Below are positions 1 through 5,667 of a DNA stretch of 6,647 nt, piece after piece. The stretch is from Acetobacteraceae bacterium (GTDB taxonomy: Bacteria > Pseudomonadota > Alphaproteobacteria > Acetobacterales > Acetobacteraceae). The translations under genes and the position numbers were made by a program. How positions within the stretch are numbered: position 1 is the first letter of the stretch; each line of letters starts with the position of its first letter. The notes under the pieces were generated by a model. The model saw nothing but the letters and a program-made list of their open reading frames with translations, had not been told where the DNA came from and ran no database searches. The stretch is taken from the NCBI GenBank assembly GCA_947475475.1, contig CANJOG010000114.1, positions 1-6,647 on the forward strand, given 5' to 3'.

Positions 1-480
1 CGCGTCATCAATCTCGAACAGCGTATCGAGATGTGCCGCACCGAAAATGAGAAATCACCCACCTATGGCTACGAATCACGCCCATTACTCGCACTGACCG
101 CTTATCTCGGGCGCCAGTCGCTCGACCTCCCGGTCGCGGTAAAGACCGACGGCCCGGCGGGGCAAAGCTACGTGCGGGGACGCACATTCTTCGCCGCACG
201 GCGCGGTCAGCTCGATCTCTCCTGCGCGCAATGTCATGACGAGCGCGCCGGCCAGCATCTGTTTGGCGAAGTGATCAGCCAAGGCCAGATCAATGGCTTT
301 CCGATTTACCGCCAACTCTGGGGCACGCTGGGCTCAACACACCGCATGTTTGCCTGGTGCAATGAGGCCGTGCGCGCCGAACCCTATGCTGCCGGTTCGC
401 AAGAATACGTCGATCTGGAACTCTATGTCCGCGCCCGCGGCAATGGATTGGCGGTCGAGACACCCGCGGTCAGGCGGTGA
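1..480 (+). CDS. soxA: SoxA, c-type cytochrome subunit of the SoxXA thiosulfate-oxidation complex (C-terminal part, 5' end off window)
   Basis: SoxA pairs with SoxX in the periplasm and oxidatively couples thiosulfate to a cysteine on SoxY, the entry step of the Sox pathway. The visible 159 residues are the C-terminal part, and the frame is open to the left edge, so the start lies outside. Seen directly: an NLEQRIEMC segment whose Cys (fragment residue 12) matches the position that ligates the N-terminal heme in diheme SoxA or forms a disulfide in monoheme forms; a CAQCH heme site at residues 75-79 (bases 223-237); and Cys120 in FAWCNEAVRAEPY, the position of the cysteine (persulfide) ligand of the active-site heme. 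The end, ETPAVRR, is typical of the family. Family proteins are about 270-290 residues, so a little over half is present. It ends at a TGA followed at once by an inverted repeat. No sox gene follows, so it is probably the last gene of its operon. Whether it carries one or two hemes cannot be told from here. Confidence 0.93.
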   Translation, partial: RVINLEQRIEMCRTENEKSPTYGYESRPLLALTAYLGRQSLDLPVAVKTDGPAGQSYVRGRTFFAARRGQLDLSCAQCHDERAGQHLFGEVISQGQINGFPIYRQLWGTLGSTHRMFAWCNEAVRAEPYAAGSQEYVDLELYVRARGNGLAVETPAVRR

Positions 481-514
481 GGCGATGGGGCAAAGGCGGA
501 GTACCCCATCGCCT
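480..514. terminator. Inverted repeat between converging soxA and triheme cytochrome genes, possible bidirectional terminator
   Basis: GGCGATGGGG (481-490) is perfectly complementary to CCCCATCGCC (504-513), with a 13-nt loop. One more A-T pair (480/514) brings in the last base of the soxA stop. It lies exactly between the two converging stop codons (TGA at 478-480 on plus; TGA at 520-522 on minus), where a terminator serving both genes would be expected. No T-tract follows on either strand, so it is not a canonical intrinsic terminator. It could instead protect mRNA 3' ends or work with Rho. Confidence 0.5.
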
Positions 515-519
515 TCAGG

Positions 520-1842
520 TCACCGCATCCGCAACACGATGATCTGATCGCTGGCCGGATCGGTCAGCTTGCGCATCGCGGCAACTTCTTCCGCCGTCAC
601 AGGCGATGCCTTGTTGCCCCAGGACTGGCGAATGAACGTGACCACATCAGCAACCTCCTGGTCCTTCAGCGCCAGACGGAATTGCGGCATGCGGTACTGA
701 TCCGGCACGCCGCCGACGATCAGGCGCGACGAGCCGTTCAGCGTCACATTGATCAGCGAAGCCGCCGAGGGATCGAGCACCGCCGGATTGCCGCCCAGCG
801 AGGGCAGATGCATGCCGCGCCCACCGCCATCATTGACATGGCAGGATTCGCATTGCCGGGCATAGATCGCAGCGCCACGGTCCGAATAGTCCCGCTTCTT
901 CAGCTTCTCGGTTGCCGTGGAGCTATAGACCCACGGCCGCTGGCCCTGATCCACCGCCGGCGGCAGCGATTTCAGATAGCGTGCGATGGCAGTCCGGTCG
1001 CCATCGGTGAGGAACTGGGTGGAGTTGTTCACCACCTCGATCATCGTGCCGAAGGCAGTGCCCCAGCGGCTGTGACCGCTCTTGAGGAACTCGGCGATAT
1101 CCTGCTCGCTCCAGCGGCCAAGGCCGGTATTGACGTCGCCCGCCAAATTTGGGGCGGACCAATTGTCCAGCAACGCGCCGGAGAGGAAGAGCGAGCCGGT
1201 TTCGTCCAACGCGCGCTCGGCAAAGATCCGGTCACGCGGCGTATGGCAGGCTCCGCAATGGCCCAGCCCCTGCACCAGATAGGCGCCGCGATTCCAGTCC
1301 GCGTCATAGTCGGGCTTGGGCTTGTAGGCGGCGGTATCCAGGTTGATCCAGTTCCAGAACCGCATCTGCCAGCGCTGGCCATACCAGCCGGCGATCTCGC
1401 TCGCCGGTGTGGTCTGCTTGACCGCCGGCACCTTGGTCATGAAATAATCGTAGAGTGCCTTCACATCCGCGTCGGTCATCTTGGCGTAGGACGGGTAGGG
1501 CATGGCGGGGTAGAGGCGATGCCCGTCCTTGGCCACGCCCAACCGGATGGCGGCACTGAATTCCTCGAGTGAATAGGAACCGATGCCGGTTTCCTTGTCG
1601 GGAGTGATGTTGGTGGCGTAGATGGCGCCCATTGGCGTCGCCATCTTCAGCCCACCGGCGAAGGGCTTGCCGCCGGGAGTCGAATGACAGACGACACAAT
1701 TGCCGGCTCGCGCCAGGTATTCCCCCGAATCGGCCGGCACCGCCGCCTGACCGGCGCTCTGCGCCTGCACAACGTCCGGCAGGGCCAGCAGGCCGAGCAT
1801 TCCAACAAATATGGCAAGAAGCGCCAGCCGCGCATTGCGCAT
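520..1842 (-). CDS. Triheme c-type cytochrome, AdhB / gluconate dehydrogenase cytochrome-subunit type
   Basis: A 440-residue exported electron-transfer protein. Residues 1-28 form a signal peptide (basic MRNAR, a leucine-rich core, then a likely cut after VVQAQ/S). Three class I cytochrome c domains follow, with heme sites CVVCH (49-53), CGACH (196-200) and CESCH (331-335). Likely distal methionines are Met114 (YPAMPYP), Met267 (GTMIEVV) and Met385 (YRMPQF). The order and the STQFLTDGD and YLKSLP segments match the cytochrome subunits of membrane-bound alcohol, gluconate and related dehydrogenases, which pass electrons from a periplasmic dehydrogenase to quinone or terminal oxidases. Unlike many of these it shows no C-terminal membrane helix. 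No dehydrogenase large subunit is next to it in this window, so its partner is unknown. The neighbouring soxA suggests, without proving, a role in sulfur-linked electron flow. The ATG start has a good ribosome site, AGGGGGG, seven bases upstream. Confidence 0.88.
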   Translation of the reverse strand: MRNARLALLAIFVGMLGLLALPDVVQAQSAGQAAVPADSGEYLARAGNCVVCHSTPGGKPFAGGLKMATPMGAIYATNITPDKETGIGSYSLEEFSAAIRLGVAKDGHRLYPAMPYPSYAKMTDADVKALYDYFMTKVPAVKQTTPASEIAGWYGQRWQMRFWNWINLDTAAYKPKPDYDADWNRGAYLVQGLGHCGACHTPRDRIFAERALDETGSLFLSGALLDNWSAPNLAGDVNTGLGRWSEQDIAEFLKSGHSRWGTAFGTMIEVVNNSTQFLTDGDRTAIARYLKSLPPAVDQGQRPWVYSSTATEKLKKRDYSDRGAAIYARQCESCHVNDGGGRGMHLPSLGGNPAVLDPSAASLINVTLNGSSRLIVGGVPDQYRMPQFRLALKDQEVADVVTFIRQSWGNKASPVTAEEVAAMRKLTDPASDQIIVLRMR

Positions 1843-1901
1843 TGTTTTTCCCCCCTGCCGGCTCGCACCCCGCTTGCGCGTGCCGTTTGTTATTCGACGA
1901 C

Positions 1902-1920
1902 GCCGCCTCGTTTCGGCGGC
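1902..1920. other. GC-rich hairpin in the divergent region between the cytochrome and tonB genes
   Basis: GCCGCC (1902-1907) pairs with GGCGGC (1915-1920) around a 7-nt loop, tcgtttc. If the candidate promoter at 1930-1959 is right, the hairpin lies near the 5' end of the cytochrome mRNA, about 60 nt ahead of its start codon. It could be a stabilising leader structure, a protein site, or chance in GC-rich DNA. Confidence 0.3.
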
Positions 1921-1929
1921 ATTGGCTAC

Positions 1930-1959
1930 ACTCTAGGTGGCAGGCAATCTACCCGTCAA
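1930..1959 (-). promoter_or_regulatory. Candidate sigma-70-type promoter for the triheme cytochrome gene
   Basis: Reading the minus strand, TTGACG (1954-1959, five of six bases of the -35 consensus) is followed after 18 bp by TAGAGT (1930-1935, four of six bases of the -10 consensus). Transcription would start near 1923, giving a leader of about 80 nt that contains the 1902-1920 hairpin. The -35 box lies 17 bp from the TonB ATG, so the two genes would share this divergent region. The match is by eye only, in GC-rich DNA. Confidence 0.35.
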
Positions 1960-1975
1960 TGCGTTCGCTGGCGGC

Positions 1976-3049
1976 ATGAGTTCCATGGCTAGGCATGCGA
2001 AGCCGGACTGGCGCCGGCCCGCCTTTCTGATCGTCTCGCTGGCAGTGCACGTCATCCTCGTTGTGATGGTGCTGAACTTCCCGCGCCAGAAGCCGCGCGC
2101 GCCGGAGGTTACTGAACCAGGCGTTGCGATGGTCTTCGATGCCGGCAACCCCAACCCACAGGCGGATCCGAGCGACCAGCAACGCGCAAGCCGGCCCTCC
2201 GACGACAATGACGCCCCAACCCCGACCGAACCGCCCTCGCTTACCGACGCCCCAGCGGCCAGTCCACCGGAACCCCCGCCCCCGGAGCCGGTTCCACCCC
2301 AGCCGGTTCCGCCCGAGCCGGTTCCACCACAGCCAGAACCGGTGATCCCCCAAGCGGAGCCAGTCCCGCCCACCCCGCGCGAGGTCGTTGCGGCGCCCCA
2401 GCCGGAGGCCACGCCGCCGCCGCCGTCTTTACGGATTGACCAGCAACCGGCCGAGGTCATCGCCATTCCCGAGCCACAGCCCGCCCCGCCACCACCGGCC
2501 GCCCCGCCGCGCGTGCAGCTTCACCTCCAAGTGCCCGATGTGCGGCAGGCGTTTCCAATGCCGCCAATGCCGGCGCTGCCCTCGGTCGCCCCGCCGCCAC
2601 CGGCCCCGCCCCGGGTCGCGCGCTTCCCAACGCCCATCGCACCTTCGCTCCGCAACGGCCTGGCCGCCGCCCCGCCAGCCGCTCGGCGTGGCCTCGACCT
2701 GCGGGCGCACACGGGGGACGACGAGGCGGAATCCGATATCCAGGTCAAAGGCAATCCGGGCTCGGACTGGCGCAATGCCCTGGCCGAATGGGTAGAACCG
2801 CGGAAATACTACCCAAGGGCGGCAATCATGGCCGGGCAACAGGGCAGCGTCCGGCTGCTCATCAAGGTCCGGCGAGACGGCAAGGTGCTCAGCGTGCGGA
2901 TCGACCAAGGATCGGGCTCGGCCTTCCTCGACCAGGCGTGGTTCGGCATGTTCCAGGGCGCGATGCTGCCGCCCTTCACGCCAGATGCCCGCGACGAGGA
3001 AGTCGAGTTTAGCGCCCTGATGCGCTACCGCCTGATCGGTCGGGACTGA
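1976..3049 (+). CDS. TonB-like energy transducer with long proline-rich linker
   Basis: TonB proteins carry proton-motive-force energy from the inner-membrane ExbB-ExbD motor to outer-membrane receptors for iron chelates, cobalamin and the like. With the ATG at 1976 the product is 357 residues. It has a short basic cytoplasmic tail and one membrane helix (about 16-35) containing the Ser21-x3-His25 pattern, the SxxxH motif by which TonB contacts ExbB/ExbD. A very proline-rich periplasmic arm follows (about 80-225, including PVPPQ/PVPPE repeats). The C-terminal TonB domain (about 265-355) has YYPRAA, GQQGSVRLLIKV, the SGSAFLD segment and LPPF. The linker makes it longer than E. coli TonB (239 residues). 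No exbB, exbD or receptor gene is visible. The start is uncertain: a GTG at 1937 and an ATG at 1985 are in frame. The ATG at 1976 leaves a normal short tail, but its ribosome site is weak. A TolA-like role is less likely. Confidence 0.85.
   Translation: MSSMARHAKPDWRRPAFLIVSLAVHVILVVMVLNFPRQKPRAPEVTEPGVAMVFDAGNPNPQADPSDQQRASRPSDDNDAPTPTEPPSLTDAPAASPPEPPPPEPVPPQPVPPEPVPPQPEPVIPQAEPVPPTPREVVAAPQPEATPPPPSLRIDQQPAEVIAIPEPQPAPPPPAAPPRVQLHLQVPDVRQAFPMPPMPALPSVAPPPPAPPRVARFPTPIAPSLRNGLAAAPPAARRGLDLRAHTGDDEAESDIQVKGNPGSDWRNALAEWVEPRKYYPRAAIMAGQQGSVRLLIKVRRDGKVLSVRIDQGSGSAFLDQAWFGMFQGAMLPPFTPDARDEEVEFSALMRYRLIGRD
2287..2331 (+). repeat. Three tandem 15-bp units in the tonB proline-rich linker
   Basis: Three consecutive 15-bp units begin with GCCGGTTCC (2287-2301, 2302-2316, 2317-2331) and differ at only a few positions. 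A decayed fourth follows. In frame they encode the pentapeptide repeat PVPPQ / PVPPE / PVPPQ of the periplasmic arm. The unit is a multiple of three, so copy-number change would alter arm length without breaking the frame. Confidence 0.8.
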
Positions 3050-3061
3050 AACTCCGCCACG

Positions 3062-4018
3062 TCACCGCACCAGTTCAGGCGCGTCCTCACCCCAGAGCCA
3101 GGCTGCGCCGCGCACGCCCGAGGAATCGCCATGTGCGGCCTGCCGGATCGGCGTATCGGCCTTGCCGCCAAAGGCGTATTTGCCGAGCAGACGCGGCACC
3201 TCGGCATAAAGATGCGGCATGTTTGACGCCCCGCCGCCCAGCACGATCACATCCGGATCAAGCAAGGTGACGATCACCCCCAGGCCGCGCGCCACCCGGT
3301 CCGCATGACGCGCCAGCGCCGCAAGCGCCACCTCATCCCCGGCCTCTGCCCGCGCCGGAATCCCGCGTGCGTCGCGCGCGCCGGGCCCGTCGCAGTCACG
3401 CGCCAGGGCAGTGCCGGAAATCCACTGCTCCAGACAGCCATTGCGCCCGCACCAGCAGGACGGGCCTGGCACTTCGTCGAGCCTTGGCCAGGGCAGGGGC
3501 GTATGGCCCCATTCGCCGGCAATCCGGTGGCGCCCCTCGATAATGCGGTGATCGATCACGATACCGGCGCCGCAGCCCGTGCCCAGAATGCCGCCAAACA
3601 CCAGCCGTCCACCGGCCCCGGCGCCATCGCGCGCTTCCGAAAGCGCGAAGCAATTGGCATCATTCTCGACCCGCACAAGACGGCCCAGCGCCTGGCCGAG
3701 ATCGCGGTCGAAGGGATGGCCGTTCAGTGGATTTCTAGTCGGGTTATGGACCAGCCCGGTCTCGGGATCGATCGTGCCGGGAATGCCGACCCCGAGCGTC
3801 CCGACAACACCCAGCATGGCCTCCGTTTCACGCACCAGATTAGCCATGTCGCGCACGGCATCGTCATAGAGTGCCGGGGTCGGAATGCGCCGCCGCCCGG
3901 CCAGGCTGCCATCGGGCAACATCGCCGCGATCTCGATCTTGCTGCCGCCCAGGTCGATGCCGATTCTGGCCTGGCCGAAACGGGCCTGATTGAAGCCAGG
4001 GGGCGCATAGCCGCTCAT
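3062..4018 (-). CDS. mak: Fructokinase, ROK family (Mak-like)
   Basis: Phosphorylates fructose (and in E. coli Mak also mannose) with ATP in the cytoplasm, giving fructose-6-phosphate for glycolysis. All ROK signatures are present in the 318 residues: the ATP phosphate site GIDLGGSK (20-27), the catalytic aspartate Asp120 in ENDANCFALSE, the second phosphate site GTGCGAG (146-152), and a zinc site made of His172 (GEWGHTPLPW) with Cys188, Cys190 and Cys195 (CWCGRNGCLEQ). The segments NPLNGHPFD, DPDVIVLGGG and HGDSSGVRGAAWLW closely resemble E. coli Mak, which favours fructokinase over N-acetylglucosamine kinase or glucokinase. The frame stays open upstream to 4318, but homology begins at about residue 18 and the ATG at 4018 has GGAG about ten bases before it, so this start is chosen. 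It stands alone, with no sugar transporter or regulator gene adjacent. It converges on tonB with 12 bp between stops. Confidence 0.92.
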   Translation of the reverse strand: MSGYAPPGFNQARFGQARIGIDLGGSKIEIAAMLPDGSLAGRRRIPTPALYDDAVRDMANLVRETEAMLGVVGTLGVGIPGTIDPETGLVHNPTRNPLNGHPFDRDLGQALGRLVRVENDANCFALSEARDGAGAGGRLVFGGILGTGCGAGIVIDHRIIEGRHRIAGEWGHTPLPWPRLDEVPGPSCWCGRNGCLEQWISGTALARDCDGPGARDARGIPARAEAGDEVALAALARHADRVARGLGVIVTLLDPDVIVLGGGASNMPHLYAEVPRLLGKYAFGGKADTPIRQAAHGDSSGVRGAAWLWGEDAPELVR

Positions 4019-4129
4019 CGCTGCATCTCCGCTCCGCACGGCACATTCCCGCGACCGGCCACTCTGGCGCGCGCCAGCCAATAGGGGCAGAAGAACAATG
4101 CGAAATTCCCGATCGCCAATGGTCGCGCC

Positions 4130-4158
4130 AGGATAGGGAGGCCCCCCACTTGAGACAA
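4130..4158 (-). promoter_or_regulatory. Candidate promoter for the fructokinase gene
   Basis: On the minus strand TTGTCT (4153-4158) and TATCCT (4130-4135) lie 17 bp apart, each matching four of six bases of the -35 and -10 consensus. Transcription would start near 4122, leaving a leader of about 100 nt before the mak ATG. The -35 box falls inside one copy of the 12-bp direct repeat, which would let a repeat-binding protein block or help RNA polymerase. Assigned by eye. Confidence 0.35.
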
Positions 4159-4176
4159 TCCGGGTTGAGACAATCC
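4150..4176. repeat. Two perfect 12-bp direct repeats in the mak-tusA divergent region
   Basis: TTGAGACAATCC occurs at 4150-4161 and again at 4165-4176, separated by GGG, so the period is 15 bp. They lie in the 187-bp divergent gap, about 130-160 bp upstream of the mak start and 30-55 bp upstream of the tusA start, and the left copy covers the candidate mak -35 box. Such an arrangement is typical of tandem binding sites for a transcription factor or response regulator. No regulator gene is in the window. A small local duplication without function is the alternative. Confidence 0.6.
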
Positions 4177-4205
4177 ACCGACCGCCTCTCCCATGGGGCC
4201 AGCGC

Positions 4206-4469
4206 ATGAGCGAGACCGTGCTGGATGTGCGCGAGTTGCGCTGCCCATTGCCCGTGCTGCGCGCCAACAAGATGCTGCGGAGCCTGGCGCCGGGCGAACG
4301 CCTGCGCGTGCTCGCCACCGACCCGGCTTCGGCCAGCGATTTCCGCGCCTATTGCCGCGAGACTGGCCATGCCCTGCTCGCCTCTTCCGAGGAGGCCGGC
4401 GTGTTCACCTATCTGATCCGCCGCCGCGCTGAGGACACGCCGCCCGGCCCGGACGAGGTGCCGGTATGA
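4206..4469 (+). CDS. TusA-like sulfurtransferase / sulfur carrier protein
   Basis: Small cytoplasmic sulfur carriers of the TusA/SirA/YeeD family hold a persulfide on a conserved cysteine and pass it on, in tRNA 2-thiouridine synthesis, molybdenum cofactor supply or oxidative sulfur metabolism. The 87-residue product has the usual family length and the defining CPxP motif at residues 13-16 (CPLP in RELRCPLPVLRANK), with Cys13 as the acceptor, followed by the expected beta-alpha-beta pattern (GERLRVLATDP, then SDFRAYCRETGH, then FTYLIRR). The tail after residue 73 is proline- and acid-rich and probably flexible. The stop overlaps the next start (ATGA, 4466-4469), so it is translationally coupled to the hydrolase gene. 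The ribosome site (GGGGCC) is weak. Which TusA branch it belongs to cannot be told. Sox genes nearby make a role in sulfur oxidation possible, but the TusA companions DsrE or rhodanese genes are not seen here. Confidence 0.87.
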   Translation: MSETVLDVRELRCPLPVLRANKMLRSLAPGERLRVLATDPASASDFRAYCRETGHALLASSEEAGVFTYLIRRRAEDTPPGPDEVPV

Positions 4470-5389
4470 ACCGCGTTGCCCTGTTCACCCATCCCGTCTG
4501 CCTTGAGCACGATATGGGCCCCTACCACCCGGAATGTCCGGACCGGCTGCGGGCCATCGCCGGCGCGCTGGAACATCCCGATTTCACGTCGCTGCTGCGC
4601 GAACGCGCCCCACCTGCCACGCTCGACCAACTCGCTTTGAACCATGGCCGCCACTATGCCGAGGCGATCCTGGCCATCCATGTGCCCGACGGCGAAATCG
4701 TCCAGCTCGATGCGGATACCGCGCTTTGCCCCGCCACAGGGGAGGCCGCACTCCGCGCCGCCGGTGGCGCCATTGCCGCGGTCGACGCGGTGCTGGAAGG
4801 CTGGGCCGATTGCGCCTTCGCCGCCGTCCGCCCCCCTGGCCATCATGCCGAGCCGAACAAGGCGATGGGTTTCTGCTTCTTCAACAACGCCGCCATCGCC
4901 GCCCAGCACGCCCGCGCGAAATGGGGCCTTGCCCGCGTCGCCGTGGTGGATTTCGACGTGCATCACGGCAATGGCACGCAGGACGCCTTCGCCGCCGACC
5001 CCACCCTGTTCTACGCCTCTTCCCACCAAAGCCCGGCCTATCCGGGCACCGGGTCGATGGATGAGCGCGGCGTCTCCGGCAATATCGCCAACCTGCCGCT
5101 GCGGCCTGGTTCCGGCTCACGCGAATTCCGTGCCGGCTGGGACAATATCCTGCTGCCCGCACTGATCGATTTCCGGCCCGAGCTGATCGTCGTCTCCGCC
5201 GGTTTTGACGCCCACCAGGCCGATCCGCTCGCCGATCTGCGGCTGGAGACCGGCGATTTCGCCTGGATCACCGACCGGCTGCTGGAGATCGGCGGCGGGC
5301 GTCTCGTCTCGACGCTGGAAGGCGGCTACGATCTGACCGCACTCGCTGCCTCGGCGGCGGCGCATGTGCGGGCAATGTTACGGGCTTAA
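4466..5389 (+). CDS. Histone deacetylase family (class II-like / acetylpolyamine amidohydrolase) zinc hydrolase
   Basis: Bacterial members of this arginase/deacetylase-fold family remove acetyl groups from lysines, polyamines or other amides. The real substrate here is unknown. The 307-residue protein is full length and has every catalytic element: HPECPDRL near the start (21-28), the catalytic His pair His126-His127 in RPPGHHA, GFCFFNN (135-141), zinc ligands Asp164 and His166 in DFDVHHGNGTQ, the third zinc ligand Asp248 in SAGFDAHQADPL, and Tyr288 in the EGGYD loop. It should therefore be active. It is the second gene of the plus-strand operon, overlapping tusA by 4 bp and lying 29 bp ahead of xseB. 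A deacetylase gene just upstream of xseB-ispA is a recurrent alphaproteobacterial arrangement as I know it. No signal peptide is seen, so it should be cytoplasmic. Confidence 0.92.
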   Translation: MNRVALFTHPVCLEHDMGPYHPECPDRLRAIAGALEHPDFTSLLRERAPPATLDQLALNHGRHYAEAILAIHVPDGEIVQLDADTALCPATGEAALRAAGGAIAAVDAVLEGWADCAFAAVRPPGHHAEPNKAMGFCFFNNAAIAAQHARAKWGLARVAVVDFDVHHGNGTQDAFAADPTLFYASSHQSPAYPGTGSMDERGVSGNIANLPLRPGSGSREFRAGWDNILLPALIDFRPELIVVSAGFDAHQADPLADLRLETGDFAWITDRLLEIGGGRLVSTLEGGYDLTALAASAAAHVRAMLRA

Positions 5390-5418
5390 GTTTGCGTGCT
5401 CAGGTTTTGGGGGTTGCA

Positions 5419-5667
5419 GTGAGCGAGACCATTCCGACGGCCGAGGATCTCGGCGTTGCCAGTTTCGAGGACGCGCTGGCGGAACTGGACAAGATCGTCC
5501 GCAGCCTGGAATCCGGCCAGCGCAAGCTGGAGGACGCCATCGTCGCCTATGAACGCGCGGCGAAGCTGAAATCCTTCTGCGAGGCCAAGCTCCGCGAAGC
5601 CGAACAGCGCGTGCAGACCATCGTCGATCGCGGCGACGGCCAGCCCGGCCTGGCGGACGCGCAGTGA
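5419..5667 (+). CDS. xseB: Exodeoxyribonuclease VII small subunit
   Basis: XseB assembles in several copies with the large subunit XseA to form exonuclease VII, which degrades single-stranded DNA to oligonucleotides during repair. The 82-residue product has the normal family length and its typical helical pattern: SFEDALAELDKIVRSLESG, then LEDAIVAYERAAKL, then CEAKLREAEQRVQ. The frame can be opened at a TTG at 5392, but the GTG at 5419 is preferred: it has a GGGGG run about five bases upstream and gives the usual N-terminal length. The stop overlaps the ispA start (GTGA, 5664-5667), indicating coupled translation. xseA is not in the window, as is common. Confidence 0.92.
   Translation: MSETIPTAEDLGVASFEDALAELDKIVRSLESGQRKLEDAIVAYERAAKLKSFCEAKLREAEQRVQTIVDRGDGQPGLADAQ

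Noticed and set aside
682..1572. A 296-codon open frame on the plus strand inside the triheme cytochrome gene
   Set aside because: The opposite strand carries three heme sites, a signal peptide and family motifs over the same bases. The plus-strand translation is low-complexity and unrecognisable.
1937..1975. GTG start for tonB at 1937
   Set aside because: No ribosome site is seen before it. It would place the coding start inside the candidate promoter of the divergent gene, and the extra 13 residues add nothing typical of TonB. It is not fully excluded.
2388..2908. Overlapping open frames on both strands in the proline-rich part of tonB
   Set aside because: They are arginine- and glycine-rich by-products of GC-biased proline codons, with no domain and no start signal.
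4190..4197. CCCATGGG palindrome just upstream of tusA
   Set aside because: An 8-bp palindrome is expected by chance at this GC content and it has no second copy nearby, so it is not called as an operator.
4019..4318. N-terminal extension of the fructokinase frame up to 4318
   Set aside because: It would overlap the start of tusA on the other strand and add 100 residues without family similarity. The ATG at 4018 has a ribosome site and gives normal ROK length.
5392..5418. TTG start for xseB at 5392
   Set aside because: It lies 2 bp after the preceding stop without a ribosome site, while the GTG at 5419 has a G-rich site at proper spacing and gives the usual protein length.
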